Shown here in pieces: positions 17,367 through 27,748 of a stretch of DNA of 64,000 bases. The first letter of the stretch is position 1; each line of letters begins with the position of its first letter. The notes below the pieces were generated by a model. It worked only from the letters and a program-made list of their open reading frames with translations. It was not told where the DNA came from and ran no database searches. Position numbers and translations under genes: made by a program. Origin of the DNA: JALZUU01 sp964441245 (GTDB taxonomy: Bacteria; Bacteroidota; Bacteroidia; Chitinophagales; Saprospiraceae); contig CAYTVR010000007.1 in the NCBI GenBank assembly GCA_964441245.1, positions 1-64,000 on the forward strand, in the 5' to 3' direction.

Positions 17367-20300
17367 ATGAAGAATTTTTTGACACTATCTTTTCTATTTT
17401 TGGTCGTTGGATTATTTGCTCAAGCTCCTATTAATGATGAATGTGATGGCATCATCGATTTGGGAGTCGTACCTTTTTGTCCAATGGATACCTTTTTTAC
17501 TAATCTAAATGCCACAGAATCTAATATTGGGAATGACAATGTTCCATTCGGATGTAATCCAGGTGGTGACTGGACTTTTACGGGACGAGATGTCTGGTTT
17601 TCCTTTATTACAAGTGATACGATCGAAGACTATACGATAACCTTGACTGGAATTACTGACGGTATGGGGTCGGATCCATTGTCAAATCCTCAAATTGCGA
17701 TTTATCGTGGAGATATTTGTGGCTTCGATGAAATGGCTTTGTTTTACTGTGCAAGAGCAGAAAACGATGGAGATAATGCACTTTCGTTTGATATTGCAAA
17801 TCTAGATACCGAGACAAAATATTTTATTCGAGTCAATGATTGGTCTTCTACCGCTGGAAGTAATGCTGGTTCGTTTCAACTTTGTATTGAGGAGGAAGAC
17901 CCAATCAATGTTATTGATGAAATGGGATCAACTTCATGTACAGGAGAATTATATGATTCTGGTGGACCAGATGAAGATTATGCTCCCGATGAAAATAATT
18001 CATTTACGATTTGCCCGTCGGCACCAAATGACGCCTGTGTCACTTTTGGCTTGACCTACTATAACCTAAACGATGGAGATTTTATCAATTTTTATGATGG
18101 AGATGATGTAGACACCGGTCTTCCTATTGGTTCTGTAGGAGGTGGTAATTTTACTGGTGGAGCTGTGTGTTATGAAGTACAAGCATCAAGTGGATGTTTA
18201 ACCGTAGAAATGACTTCAGATAATGCCATGCAATTTGAGGGATTTGCTGGGATGTGGGAATGCTCTACTGAACCTTGTGAACCAGCCGCCCCAATTACGG
18301 TTGATACCAATATTGATGATCAAGATATAGTTGATGCCATCACGACTCCACAAACACAAGTGACCATTAGTGATATCATTTGTGAAGAGGGGCAATATGG
18401 TACTTTTCTGGCTGGTGATGATACTAATTTAGGTTTGGAAAAAGGCTTATTATTGACTTCTGGTGAAGTGGTTAATTCGGTAGGTCCCAATAATTTAGGA
18501 GGTTTAGGTACTAACCTAGCAGCACCAGGTGATAGTATATTAGATTTGCTGTCTATCATTCAAGGAGATACGCTTGAATCTTTTGATGCTTGTATAGTCG
18601 AGTTAGAAGTTTTTGTTGCGACGAATGAATTGAACTTTGAATACATATTTGGATCTGAGGAATATCCTGAATTTGTGAATATTGACGGAGGTGGTTTCAA
18701 TGACATCTTTGCCTTCTTAATTTCTGGACCTGGTATTACCGATCCGGATTTGGGCTTGCAAAAAAACATTGCTTTAATACCTGGAACAGATGATCCGGTC
18801 GAAATCAACTCTGTAAATAACTTGGTCAATTGGGAATATTATAGAAATAACGACGATGGACAAAGCGTCCAATATGATGGCCTTACAAGTGACTTTCAAG
18901 GATTCAAAAAAAGTTTAACCGCTACCGCTCAAGTCGAACCTTGTAACACCTATACCTTAAGGTTAGGAATTGCAGATAGAGGAGATGGTATTTGGGATTC
19001 AGGTGTTTTTATTGGAGAGTTAGTTGGTGCAACACCTGGTTTGGATTTTGTATCCAACCTAGAGCTTGAAAGTCTTGTTGAATCTTGTACAGGAGATGAG
19101 GATCAAATTGTATTAAGCTTGAATAATGAGGCTGAAGAAACTCAAGTCTATGATGTGGTCATTGGTGGTACTGCCACAAGAGATGTAGATTATACGCTAG
19201 ACATGCCTGCAACGGTTACCTTACCTTCCGGTGAAAATTCTTTTGAATTTAATATCGTACCTATTGCCGATGGATTTAACGAAGGTTCAGAAACCATTAC
19301 TATCACTTTAACCAATAACTTTGGTTGTGGTGTAGTTGAATTACAAACACTGACGATTAATTTGTTAGATCAACCTCAACTTCTCATTAATCTAGGAGTA
19401 GATTCGGTTAAGGTTTGTCAAGACAGTTGCATTACTTTGACAGCAACAGGAGTGACAGAGTTCGACTGGTTTCCTTCAGACCAGTTTTTTAATAATCAAT
19501 TGAACGAACAAGTATATTGTCCTACCTCCAGTGAAATGATTCGAGTAGAAGGAAGCATTAGTGATTTACCAGGCTGTTTTACTGAAGATTCTATTTTTGT
19601 GGAATTCATTGATCCGAGTATTGAATTGATGACCATGGATATCACCGATATTTGTCAAGGAGATAGTGTTCGTTTGGATGCGGTCAATAATGTCGATAAT
19701 CTCAATTTGATTTGGGCACCCGAAGCGGGTTTGAGTGATCCAACCAGTTCCACTCCTACTGCATTACCTAATCAAACGACTACTTATGTAGCTTCCGTTA
19801 ATCAATTTGGATGTATTGTTACTGATGAAATCACGATTAATGTTGATCCATTTGATTTTCCCGAAGTGATTGATGATGTTTTGATTTGTACGGGGAATCC
19901 ATTACAATTGGCAAGTACCATTAATGAAACGACTACAGAATATCAATGGACACCAGATAATTTTCTTGATGCAGACGACATTGCTGGTCCTACCGCTATC
20001 ATTTTAGATGAAGGAAATTATACTTATACTCTAACCGCAACAAGCGCCAACGGCAACTGTGATGCTACCGAAACGGTTAACCTAGAAGTACTCGAAGCAA
20101 GAATAGAAGTTTTAGAACCTGATACTGTTTATATTTGTTTGGGAGATAGTGCTCAACTCAATGCAACGTCCAGCGCTGGTGCAGTTGGTATACAATGGAG
20201 TCCATTAGATTCACTCATCGGTGATTCTTCTGCTTTAAGTATTATCGTTAACCCAACAATATCAACTTGGTATTACGCCACTTTAACTGTTGGAAGTGCA

Positions 20301-21851
20301 GAAACTTGTTCCGTAATCGATTCTGTTTATGTTCGTGTAGATTCCTTACCAGATCTTACTGTTGATTTACTCCCCTTAAAAGACCCTTACTGCCCAGGTG
20401 AAATTGTCACATTGGTCAGTCCTACTTTTGAGCCAACGGCATATCCAGATATTCAACATTTGTGGCAACCTAATGCTGGTTTTGAAACTGATTCTACTTT
20501 CTTAAACTTAGTCATCAGAACGATTCCAGATACGATTATATACCAAAGGTTTACCACCAATAATGCTTGTATGGAAGTCACCGAAGTTCAGGTCAACACT
20601 GTGGATCCCATTATTTTACTGACAGAAGATACGACTGCATGTGTCGGTGATGTCGTCCAATTAATGGCTTCGACTGAAGATGCTGAGGCAGAGTTTACCT
20701 GGGATCCGGAATCAGGATTGAGTTGTGCGGATTGTCCAATGCCTACTCATACGGTAACTGCTACACAAACCTATAATGTTTCCGCTGATGTTTATGGTTG
20801 TCCGGCCATGAATTCTGTTACGATCACTGCTATCCAAAACCCAGCGTTAAACTTGGTAGATGATCCAACGATTTGTGTAAGTAATAGTATTATTTTAAAT
20901 ACTTCTACTGATCCTGATGCGACTTATCTTTGGAGCTCAGATGATGATCCAACCTTTACGAATTTCACTAGTTCCATGCCGAATGTATCTCCTGACTTTA
21001 CCTCAACTTATACGGTCGTTATGTCAAAAGATGGTTGTCCAAGTATCACAGAAGATATCACGGTTACGGTCATTCAACCTGCTGTTCTTGATGCTGGTCC
21101 AGATCAATCTGTTTGTGTCAATAAATGGGCATCATTTGAGGCTGTAGCTACACCAGATATAAATGGTACTTATCAATGGAATACTGGAATAGGAGCAGAT
21201 GTAGCAGTTCAACCAAATACTCCAGGACGAGAATTATATTATGTAACTTATAATAATAATTGTCAAACTTTGCGAGACACCTTATTCCTGACTGTTTTTC
21301 CTTCTGAACAAATTTTACCTATTCAGTTACCTGAAAATTTCAATACTGAAAATAACTGTTTCGACGAAGGAGACACCTATGTTTTAAATGTTGCAACAGA
21401 TACTACTTATTCCGGAACGACTGTTGAATGGTTTCAAAACTCTAGCTCCATTGGTACTGGACGAATGATACAGGTTCAACCTATTGAAGGTCCAATTACC
21501 TATAGAGTAGATGTGACGACAGCCAATGGTTGTGTCACTTCTGGAAGTCTCAACAATATTGAAGTATGCCCTGCTCAAGCAGCAGTTCCTAATGCTTTTA
21601 CACCTGATGCAGATGGAGAAAACGATTATTTCAATGTGGTGACTCAAGGTCTTTATGAAGGAGTTATTTCTTTCAGAGTTTGGGATCGATTTGGTGAATT
21701 GGTTTATAATAATCAAAACGAAGGTCGAGGATGGGATGGAATGTATAAAAATAAATTGATGCCCTCTGATGTTTATTTATATCATATCGTTGTCCGAAAA
21801 TTTACTGGAGAAGAGCAAGACTTTAGAGGTGATGTTACCTTGATTCGTTAG
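17367..21851 (+). CDS. Large T9SS type B secreted protein with CUB-like and choice-of-anchor L domains
   Basis: A 1494-residue surface or secreted protein. The start at 17367 gives a standard signal peptide (MKNFLTLSFLFLVVGLFAQA); an ATG 16 codons earlier would spoil it. In order: an N-terminal beta-sandwich (to about 180), a CUB-like domain (about 186-300, YDSGGPDEDYAPDENNSF), a choice-of-anchor L domain (about 309-556, FIFGSEEYPEF-like core), a Calx-beta-like segment (to about 670), several PKD/Ig-like repeats with W-x-P motifs, and from about 1406 the gliding-motility-associated C-terminal domain (NAFTPDADGENDYF to DVTLIR). T9SS export is predicted; adhesion is plausible. It ends at a strong terminator. 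Confidence 0.88.
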   Translation: MKNFLTLSFLFLVVGLFAQAPINDECDGIIDLGVVPFCPMDTFFTNLNATESNIGNDNVPFGCNPGGDWTFTGRDVWFSFITSDTIEDYTITLTGITDGMGSDPLSNPQIAIYRGDICGFDEMALFYCARAENDGDNALSFDIANLDTETKYFIRVNDWSSTAGSNAGSFQLCIEEEDPINVIDEMGSTSCTGELYDSGGPDEDYAPDENNSFTICPSAPNDACVTFGLTYYNLNDGDFINFYDGDDVDTGLPIGSVGGGNFTGGAVCYEVQASSGCLTVEMTSDNAMQFEGFAGMWECSTEPCEPAAPITVDTNIDDQDIVDAITTPQTQVTISDIICEEGQYGTFLAGDDTNLGLEKGLLLTSGEVVNSVGPNNLGGLGTNLAAPGDSILDLLSIIQGDTLESFDACIVELEVFVATNELNFEYIFGSEEYPEFVNIDGGGFNDIFAFLISGPGITDPDLGLQKNIALIPGTDDPVEINSVNNLVNWEYYRNNDDGQSVQYDGLTSDFQGFKKSLTATAQVEPCNTYTLRLGIADRGDGIWDSGVFIGELVGATPGLDFVSNLELESLVESCTGDEDQIVLSLNNEAEETQVYDVVIGGTATRDVDYTLDMPATVTLPSGENSFEFNIVPIADGFNEGSETITITLTNNFGCGVVELQTLTINLLDQPQLLINLGVDSVKVCQDSCITLTATGVTEFDWFPSDQFFNNQLNEQVYCPTSSEMIRVEGSISDLPGCFTEDSIFVEFIDPSIELMTMDITDICQGDSVRLDAVNNVDNLNLIWAPEAGLSDPTSSTPTALPNQTTTYVASVNQFGCIVTDEITINVDPFDFPEVIDDVLICTGNPLQLASTINETTTEYQWTPDNFLDADDIAGPTAIILDEGNYTYTLTATSANGNCDATETVNLEVLEARIEVLEPDTVYICLGDSAQLNATSSAGAVGIQWSPLDSLIGDSSALSIIVNPTISTWYYATLTVGSAETCSVIDSVYVRVDSLPDLTVDLLPLKDPYCPGEIVTLVSPTFEPTAYPDIQHLWQPNAGFETDSTFLNLVIRTIPDTIIYQRFTTNNACMEVTEVQVNTVDPIILLTEDTTACVGDVVQLMASTEDAEAEFTWDPESGLSCADCPMPTHTVTATQTYNVSADVYGCPAMNSVTITAIQNPALNLVDDPTICVSNSIILNTSTDPDATYLWSSDDDPTFTNFTSSMPNVSPDFTSTYTVVMSKDGCPSITEDITVTVIQPAVLDAGPDQSVCVNKWASFEAVATPDINGTYQWNTGIGADVAVQPNTPGRELYYVTYNNNCQTLRDTLFLTVFPSEQILPIQLPENFNTENNCFDEGDTYVLNVATDTTYSGTTVEWFQNSSSIGTGRMIQVQPIEGPITYRVDVTTANGCVTSGSLNNIEVCPAQAAVPNAFTPDADGENDYFNVVTQGLYEGVISFRVWDRFGELVYNNQNEGRGWDGMYKNKLMPSDVYLYHIVVRKFTGEEQDFRGDVTLIR

Positions 21852-21876
21852 GAATCAAAAACAGTCCTTCTTGTTA

Positions 21877-21918
21877 TTAAAAAAGCCAGCAGTTAAAATT
21901 AACTGCTGGCTTTTTTAA
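21877..21918. terminator. Bidirectional Rho-independent terminator
   Basis: TTAAAAAAGCCAGCAGTT (21877-21894) pairs perfectly with AACTGCTGGCTTTTTTAA (21901-21918). A GC-rich core flanked by A and T runs terminates in either direction, serving the T9SS protein (plus) and the YD-like gene (minus, ends 22038). Confidence 0.93.
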
Positions 21919-22037
21919 TATTTTTAATAACTCAACCTAATCTAACTGATTAATTATAAGCACTAAAATTGATGCTTAAAAAGACCAACTAACATTGATC
22001 GATGAAACAAAAACATCTATTCCCATAAGGGAAAAGT

Positions 22038-22910
22038 CTAATGAAAATCATACTTAAAAATATTGACCACTACCCCATCTTCTCCTGTTGTTTCTTCTTT
22101 TATCAATAAATCATTTTCATCTCTAAAGTATGCTTTTTCTTGAATTAAGCGCCCATTGGCGAAAGCACGAATTTGCTTCACCAATTGATTGGCCTCATTA
22201 AATTCTCCTTTATCTACAATTGAATAGCCTTTTTCATGATCTTGGATGCGGTGTTCGATTTGATTGCCATTGGCATCATAAACGACATCATCCACTCGAA
22301 TCGATTGCTCATCTTTATCGTATGCCTCCATGAATGTCAAGCGTCCTTCTACATCAAATTCATAATCATAAAAATGCGTAAACGCTCGTCCATCTCCATA
22401 TTCAAATTGCCGTTCTATCGCCCGCCCACTATCATCATAACTCGCTACTATTCTACTTTCCAAAACTCCTTCTTCTCCATAAATTCCCTCTTCCAAAACT
22501 CTTCCTTCCATATCAAATTTTCGAAACTCTTTAGCTTCCAAATATCCATCTGGGTCAAGCGTCTCAATCTCCGTACTGTTCTCTGCTACATTTCGTTTAT
22601 AATTTACATTTGAAATAGAACCATCGCGATACAGAATCGTTTTCTTTTCTATTTTTCCCTCTTGTGTATAAGCATAAGTCACACTTTGATCTGGTTCTTT
22701 ATCCATGCTGTAATGTGCTTCTGTCAATACTCGATTCTCGCTATCAAATGTTCGAATCGTTTTAGATACTGATTGACCGTCATAAGAAAACTGCTCAATT
22801 GAAATTTGATTACCCGCTGGATCTCGCTCTTCTTTCATGAATGGAATTCCTTCAGCAGGAGTTTCATCATTGATCAATATGGTGGTAATGGTTTTTATCT
22901 TTTGTTCCAT
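22038..22910 (-). CDS. YD-like repeat protein, cytoplasmic, hypothetical
   Basis: A 290-residue acidic protein with no signal peptide. Most of it is a series of 20-25 residue beta-hairpin repeats resembling YD/RHS or YwqK-type repeats: FDSENRVLTEAHYSMD, YTQEGKIEKKTILYRDG, FDMEGRVLEEGIYGEEG, YDDSGRAIERQFEYGDG, FDVEGRLTFMEAYDKD, YDANGNQIEHRI and FNEANQLVKQIRAFANG. It is too short to be an RHS toxin shell, and no toxin or immunity gene is adjacent. Function unknown. It lies 86 bases after the TonB receptor on the same strand. Confidence 0.65.
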   Translation of the reverse strand: MEQKIKTITTILINDETPAEGIPFMKEERDPAGNQISIEQFSYDGQSVSKTIRTFDSENRVLTEAHYSMDKEPDQSVTYAYTQEGKIEKKTILYRDGSISNVNYKRNVAENSTEIETLDPDGYLEAKEFRKFDMEGRVLEEGIYGEEGVLESRIVASYDDSGRAIERQFEYGDGRAFTHFYDYEFDVEGRLTFMEAYDKDEQSIRVDDVVYDANGNQIEHRIQDHEKGYSIVDKGEFNEANQLVKQIRAFANGRLIQEKAYFRDENDLLIKEETTGEDGVVVNIFKYDFH

Positions 22911-22996
22911 TTTTAAATGAATGTTACTTAAATGTTTTTGTGTTGGTTGTATTTTTTTCTAAAAATCTATCATCTGAACTTCGAAAAGCGCTATAC

Positions 22997-25267
22997 TTAA
23001 AATTTAAATGTTGCTCCCAAACTTGGAAGAATCGGTAATTGATCTTGTCTTTCATATTTAACACGGTCGAAGAAAAAGATATTTTTTCGATCATAAACAT
23101 TGGTTACACTAGCGGTCAATTCAAGCTTAGAATATTTGCTAAATGTAAAGGTCTTTTTTAAAGAAAAATCCATCCTATGATAAAAAGGCAAACGACCTGA
23201 GTTTCTATCTTCAGAAAAAATGATTCCTAGATCAGCATTTTCAGATAAGAAATCACTGGAGATTCCATCTTGTAGATTATAATTAGTATAAAAGCTTTGA
23301 GTCAAGCTAAAAGGAAAACCAGATCCCATATTCCATCGCAAACCAAGCTCCCAATCTAAATCAGATCCAAAAGAATAAGTCGTCAAAAAATTCAAGTTGT
23401 GTCTTCTATCGAAAACAGTCGGATAATCCTGTACTCCATCAAATCGATCAACATAACCCAAAGAATAAGCCAACCAAACATAGACTTGAGGACTGGTATA
23501 TTTTATCAAAAAATCAATTCCGTATGCATCTCCTGTTTCTGTAGTAAACTCAGGATCTGCTTCCGATAATTTATTTCTATTGATATTAATCAACTGGGTG
23601 AATTTCTTATAATATGGTTCTACATTGAATTCTATTCTATTGGTCAAATCAAATTCAAAGCCTGCTACCGCATGAATCGATCTTTGTAATCTATCCTTTG
23701 TTTTTTCTCTTGTCCCGGGCTTGAAAATAGTTTCTTCTGGGCCAGCTAAAAACCCTACAAAAAGATTCACAATATCTTCCTCATTTACGGTACTGACCAA
23801 GTTTTGAGAATAAAGTCCTCCCGCAGCTTTAAAGCGCATCCAATCTGTAATATTGTACTTCAATCCAAAACGAGGCTCCAAAGATAACTTAGGCTGCGAA
23901 GCATAAAATTGCATTCGAAAACTTGGTTCCAATACCAATTTATTGAATTTCATTTTATACTTAATAAAAGCAGACAATTCAGAAGTAAAATCTTTTTGCT
24001 GAAAAGTAATCCCAAAAGGATTTACAAACTTAAAATCCGTATTAAAACCACTGAATTCAAAACCATATTTCAACTCATTGTCTCTTTCAAAATAGGTAAA
24101 ATCCAAGCCTGCAGAATAACTCGTGATCCCACTAGTACGTGGATCATCAACTCCTTCTTGCAAGCCAATATCATATTTTGAAAAGGCTACCGTTCCACCA
24201 ATAATAAAACTTGAATTGGGTGGAATCAAAGTAAAGTTTGCCCCTGCTCCAAAAGTCTCCCAATCAAAAGTGGCTAAATTTTGAAAATCAACTTTATCTT
24301 TAAAATTAAAACCAAAAAGATTGAACTTAGAACCATTTCCTGTTACGAAAGATAATTTTCCGTAAAGGTCTGTAAAACTATAAGGCAAGCCTACCGAATC
24401 TGTCGCATAGCTATAAAGATCTTTTGACGTTCGATCTAGGTAAGAATGTTTTCCTGTAAAGATAAAAGAAGTACTTCCACCTCCTTCTTTTAATTTTTTG
24501 ATTGGTCCTTCTATCAATACTTTAGATAAAAATGGATTCGCAGATACTACTCCTCCCAATCGTTTTTTATTTCCCTCTCGAGTTTTGATATCCACAATCG
24601 CAGAAACTCTTCCTCCATAATCCGCACTAAATCCACCTGTCAATACATCTACACTTCTGATCGTCTCCGTTTCGAAAACAGAAAAGAAACCGATCGAATG
24701 AAAGGGATTGTAAATAGTCATTCCATCCAATAAAATCTTATTCTGAACAGGAGAACCACCTCTAATATATAATTGACCACCTTGATCTCCAGTCAAAATA
24801 ACACCCGGTAAAACAGTCAGATATTGAGCAATATCTGGTTCTCCTCCAATCGAAGGTAGAGATTTGATTTGCTTAGCAGTAACGGTAACCGAAGATATTT
24901 TAACTTCACTTTTCGCCGTTTCTCTTTTGGCAGAAACATCAACAGCTTTTAGATTCACTCCAGATTCTACCATGTAAAGACTCTTATAAATGATCCCTCC
25001 TTTATTTACTTTTACCTCCATTGCGATGCTATCGTAACCAATATAAGTAGCCACCAATTCCTGCGCTCCTTCTGGTACATCGGTAATATTATAAAACCCC
25101 TCTAGATCGGTATTGGTCCCTAGAGTAGTTCCTTTGACCACGATGTTACAAAACGGAATAGGCTCACCAGTATCTTTATCATAAATATTTCCACGGATAT
25201 TACCAGTTTGAGCTTGTATACTTAGAGAGGTGAGAAAAAAAAGAAACGCTAGTACAAATTTATTCAT
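22997..25267 (-). CDS. TonB-dependent outer-membrane receptor with carboxypeptidase-regulatory-like domain
   Basis: A 756-residue outer-membrane transporter. The start at 25267 gives a normal signal peptide (MNKFVLAFLFFLTSLSIQAQ); another ATG lies 8 codons upstream. A CarboxypepD_reg-like beta-sandwich follows (NIRGNIYDKDTGEPIPFCNI, about 25-105), then a plug with GGQLYIRGGSPVQNKILLDG and DVLTGGFSADYGGRVSAIVD, and a 22-strand-type barrel ending in an aromatic residue (GATFKF). No SusD partner lies next to it, so it is not a standard polysaccharide locus. The substrate could be a siderophore, peptide or other ligand and cannot be decided here. Confidence 0.9.
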   Translation of the reverse strand: MNKFVLAFLFFLTSLSIQAQTGNIRGNIYDKDTGEPIPFCNIVVKGTTLGTNTDLEGFYNITDVPEGAQELVATYIGYDSIAMEVKVNKGGIIYKSLYMVESGVNLKAVDVSAKRETAKSEVKISSVTVTAKQIKSLPSIGGEPDIAQYLTVLPGVILTGDQGGQLYIRGGSPVQNKILLDGMTIYNPFHSIGFFSVFETETIRSVDVLTGGFSADYGGRVSAIVDIKTREGNKKRLGGVVSANPFLSKVLIEGPIKKLKEGGGSTSFIFTGKHSYLDRTSKDLYSYATDSVGLPYSFTDLYGKLSFVTGNGSKFNLFGFNFKDKVDFQNLATFDWETFGAGANFTLIPPNSSFIIGGTVAFSKYDIGLQEGVDDPRTSGITSYSAGLDFTYFERDNELKYGFEFSGFNTDFKFVNPFGITFQQKDFTSELSAFIKYKMKFNKLVLEPSFRMQFYASQPKLSLEPRFGLKYNITDWMRFKAAGGLYSQNLVSTVNEEDIVNLFVGFLAGPEETIFKPGTREKTKDRLQRSIHAVAGFEFDLTNRIEFNVEPYYKKFTQLININRNKLSEADPEFTTETGDAYGIDFLIKYTSPQVYVWLAYSLGYVDRFDGVQDYPTVFDRRHNLNFLTTYSFGSDLDWELGLRWNMGSGFPFSLTQSFYTNYNLQDGISSDFLSENADLGIIFSEDRNSGRLPFYHRMDFSLKKTFTFSKYSKLELTASVTNVYDRKNIFFFDRVKYERQDQLPILPSLGATFKF

Positions 25268-25478
25268 TTCAATGGAGGTTTTAGTATTCAAAGATAAGTG
25301 TGCAAATATAAGGGCATTTCTAATGTTGACCTTAAAAATAAAGACAATCTTTTAAGAGAAAGTTGCTTTTAACATCTAAAAATGTCGGATAATAGTGATT
25401 TGTGATCGATGAGGAGGACTCCTAAATGGAATATGAGCATTGATTCCTTTTAACTTATCTGGAAAGTAATTGGTGTGT

Positions 25479-26093
25479 TTACCCATCTAAATCGCCTAAT
25501 CCTTGACGAATGATCTCAGGCTGATCTCCTATACAATTGACAACAGTTGACGGTTCATTTCCGCCAAAACCGCCATCGATTACACAATCAACTAACTTAA
25601 AATATTCATCATGAATTTCGCTAGGGTCGGTCAAATATTGTACGATTTCATCCTCTTCCTTAAGGGAAATGGACAAAATAGGACGATCTAAGCCTTCGAC
25701 GATCGCTAAGGCTATCGAGTTGGCAGGGATTCTAACACCTATCGTTTTCCGTTTATTTTTTAATAACTTGGGTAATTGTCCGCTGGCTTTTAAGATGAAA
25801 GTAAAAGCGCCAGGAAGGTTTCTTTTTAATAATTTAAAAACAGAATTGTCCAATTGATGCGCATAACTCGCTAATTGGCTAATGTCTTTACAGATAAAGG
25901 TCAGATTTGCTTTGACTGGATTTAACTGCCGCAATCGACATAATCGCTGTACAGCTTTTTGATTAAAAATATCACAACCCAAACCGTAAATCGTATCTGT
26001 AGGATAGATTATAATTCCTCCCTTTTCGAGTATTTCAACGACTTTTTTGATTTTCCGTTGATCAGGATTGTCCGAGTTTATCTCTAATAGCAT
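25479..26093 (-). CDS. L-threonylcarbamoyladenylate synthase-type protein (TsaC/YrdC/YciO family)
   Basis: A YrdC-domain protein of 204 residues. In TsaC/Sua5 this domain makes threonylcarbamoyl-AMP from threonine, bicarbonate and ATP, the first step of tRNA t6A37 synthesis. Visible are the entry motif IIYPTDTIYGLGCD (about 27-40), KANLTFICKD, LPGAFTFILKA and KTIGVRIPAN. The C-terminal Sua5 domain is absent. The layout resembles the YciO branch, whose activity is weaker and less clear, so the t6A role should not be taken as certain. Confidence 0.85.
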   Translation of the reverse strand: MLLEINSDNPDQRKIKKVVEILEKGGIIIYPTDTIYGLGCDIFNQKAVQRLCRLRQLNPVKANLTFICKDISQLASYAHQLDNSVFKLLKRNLPGAFTFILKASGQLPKLLKNKRKTIGVRIPANSIALAIVEGLDRPILSISLKEEDEIVQYLTDPSEIHDEYFKLVDCVIDGGFGGNEPSTVVNCIGDQPEIIRQGLGDLDG

Positions 26094-26122
26094 GTTGTGT
26101 TAGTATTAAGGTATTGGTGTCT

Positions 26123-26209
26123 TAGGGTGTTCAGGTGCGCTAAGAATATAAACAATTGATTATCAGACCTCAATATCGTTCGAAAGCATTTTAATACCTG
26201 AACACCCTA
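26123..26209. repeat. Octamer-built intergenic hairpin, copy 3
   Basis: TAGGGTGTTCAGGT (26123-26136) pairs perfectly with ACCTGAACACCCTA (26196-26209) across a 59-base loop. Upstream of the left arm, from 26095, lie further GTGTTA/GTATTAAG/GTATTG words of the same kind. It lies just after the stop of the MoxR-like ATPase gene. Confidence 0.65.
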
Positions 26210-26225
26210 CTATTAAATACCCAAT

Positions 26226-27701
26226 TTAATTCTCTCCAAAATTATCAAAATCGTCATCGTCCCACATTTTAGCCAGTAAATCTCGGAAAGACAAACTCGC
26301 CCCCATGACATCTTTGTTAATTATATTAAACACCGCTAGACCATGCAACACCAATTCCATGTAGGTGTATATTTCTTTCTTATCGACTTTCGATCCTTCC
26401 ACAAAGGTACGCAAGCCCGCTACAGAATCTAAGGCCTTTTTATAATCTTTATCTGGTCCATCATTCAATAATTCAATGGTATTTCCACCAGAAAACCAGG
26501 CTCTCATTGTTCCATAAGGGTCTTTCTCTCGTCCTTTTTGTAATTTATCGGGATTAGGAAAATATTGTAAAAATTCTGTTTTCACTGCTTCGTTAATCAG
26601 AGACATGGCTACTTTATATGGTCCCTCTTGTTCTCCTTCATAGACCAATTCTACTTTACCAGTTATGGCCGGAATGACTCCCCAAAAGTCGGTAATTCGT
26701 GTAGTCGTTTTAGCTTCGTTATTGATCAACATTCTGCGTTCAGCAGTACTGATCAAATTTTCATAAGCGGAAATACTCAAACGAGCAGATACCCCACTTT
26801 TTTCATCAATCAATTCACTTTCACGAGCAACAAAGCTTAATTTTTCTAATAAAACGCTAAACATTTCTGGAACTTTGACTGCGTCTTTTTGAGCATCAAC
26901 TAAGCTAGATTCTTGTGCCGTGATTTGCTGAGCAATCTCAATCGTAGTTGGGTAATGCGTTAGAATTTGACTTTCAATTCGATCTTTCAAGGGTGTGATA
27001 ATACTTCCTCGATTGGTATAATCTTCAGGATTCGCTGTAAATACAAATTGAATTTCTAAAGGTAATCTAAGTTTAAAACCTCGAATCTGCATATCTCCTT
27101 CTTGTAAAATATTGAAAAGAGAAACCTGAATCCGAGCTTGCAAATCAGGCAATTCATTGATCACGAAAATACATCTATGAGATCTTGGAATCAAACCAAA
27201 ATGAATCACACGTTCATCCGAGTAAGGTAATTTCAAACTAGCCGCTTTGATTGGATCCACATCTCCTACTAAATCCGCAATACTTACATCTGGAGTCGCC
27301 AATTTTTCAACATATCGCTCTGAACGGTGCATCCATTCTATTGGTGTATCATCACCTTTTTCTTCAATCAGCCCCATAGCAAACTTAGAAATCGGGTCCA
27401 AGGGATCATCATTTAATTCACTTCCCGCAACTACCGGCACATGTTCATCTAGCAAATGAACCATCAAACGAGCTAAACGAGTTTTGGCTTGACCACGTAA
27501 TCCCAATAGCAATATATTATGACGAGAAAGAATCGCTCGCTCCATATCAGGTAACACGGTATCATCAAAACCGATGACGCCTTCAAAAACTTGTTCTTTA
27601 TTTTGAAGTTTTTGAATCAAATTCGCACGAAGTTCCTCTTTGATAGATTTGGATTGATATCCGGATGCTTTTAGTTGACCTAGTGTTTTTATCTTATTCA
27701 T
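26226..27701 (-). CDS. MoxR/magnesium-chelatase-ChlI-like AAA+ ATPase
   Basis: A 491-residue cytoplasmic AAA+ ATPase. The Walker A-like loop is GLRGQAKT (67-74), Walker B IFVINE (178-183), sensor 1 FTANPEDY (222 on), and an arginine-rich turn NRGSIITPLKDRIESQ follows. This resembles ChlI/MoxR chaperone-type ATPases, which usually work with a von Willebrand A (VWA) protein to insert metals or remodel complexes. No VWA gene lies next to it here. The C-terminal half (about 290-491) is helical. A 12-bp hairpin lies in its 5' leader. Confidence 0.85.
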   Translation of the reverse strand: MNKIKTLGQLKASGYQSKSIKEELRANLIQKLQNKEQVFEGVIGFDDTVLPDMERAILSRHNILLLGLRGQAKTRLARLMVHLLDEHVPVVAGSELNDDPLDPISKFAMGLIEEKGDDTPIEWMHRSERYVEKLATPDVSIADLVGDVDPIKAASLKLPYSDERVIHFGLIPRSHRCIFVINELPDLQARIQVSLFNILQEGDMQIRGFKLRLPLEIQFVFTANPEDYTNRGSIITPLKDRIESQILTHYPTTIEIAQQITAQESSLVDAQKDAVKVPEMFSVLLEKLSFVARESELIDEKSGVSARLSISAYENLISTAERRMLINNEAKTTTRITDFWGVIPAITGKVELVYEGEQEGPYKVAMSLINEAVKTEFLQYFPNPDKLQKGREKDPYGTMRAWFSGGNTIELLNDGPDKDYKKALDSVAGLRTFVEGSKVDKKEIYTYMELVLHGLAVFNIINKDVMGASLSFRDLLAKMWDDDDFDNFGEN

Positions 27702-27714
27702 GTATCGATTTTTT

Positions 27715-27748
27715 GAAGTGGTTTAACACGGGTATTTTAAACTACTTC
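27715..27748. promoter_or_regulatory. Hairpin or operator between divergent genes
   Basis: GAAGTGGTTTAA (27715-27726) faces TTAAACTACTTC (27737-27748): 12-bp arms with one G.T pair and a 10-base loop. It lies 14 bases upstream of the MoxR-like start codon, so it could form in the leader RNA or act as a dyad operator. A second small dyad, ACCTAA...TTAGGT, lies at 27887-27906 before the plus-strand gene. Confidence 0.45.

Noticed and set aside
22997..25267. SusC-type polysaccharide utilisation locus
   Set aside because: No SusD gene is adjacent and the neighbours are unrelated; the protein is better described as a generic TonB receptor.
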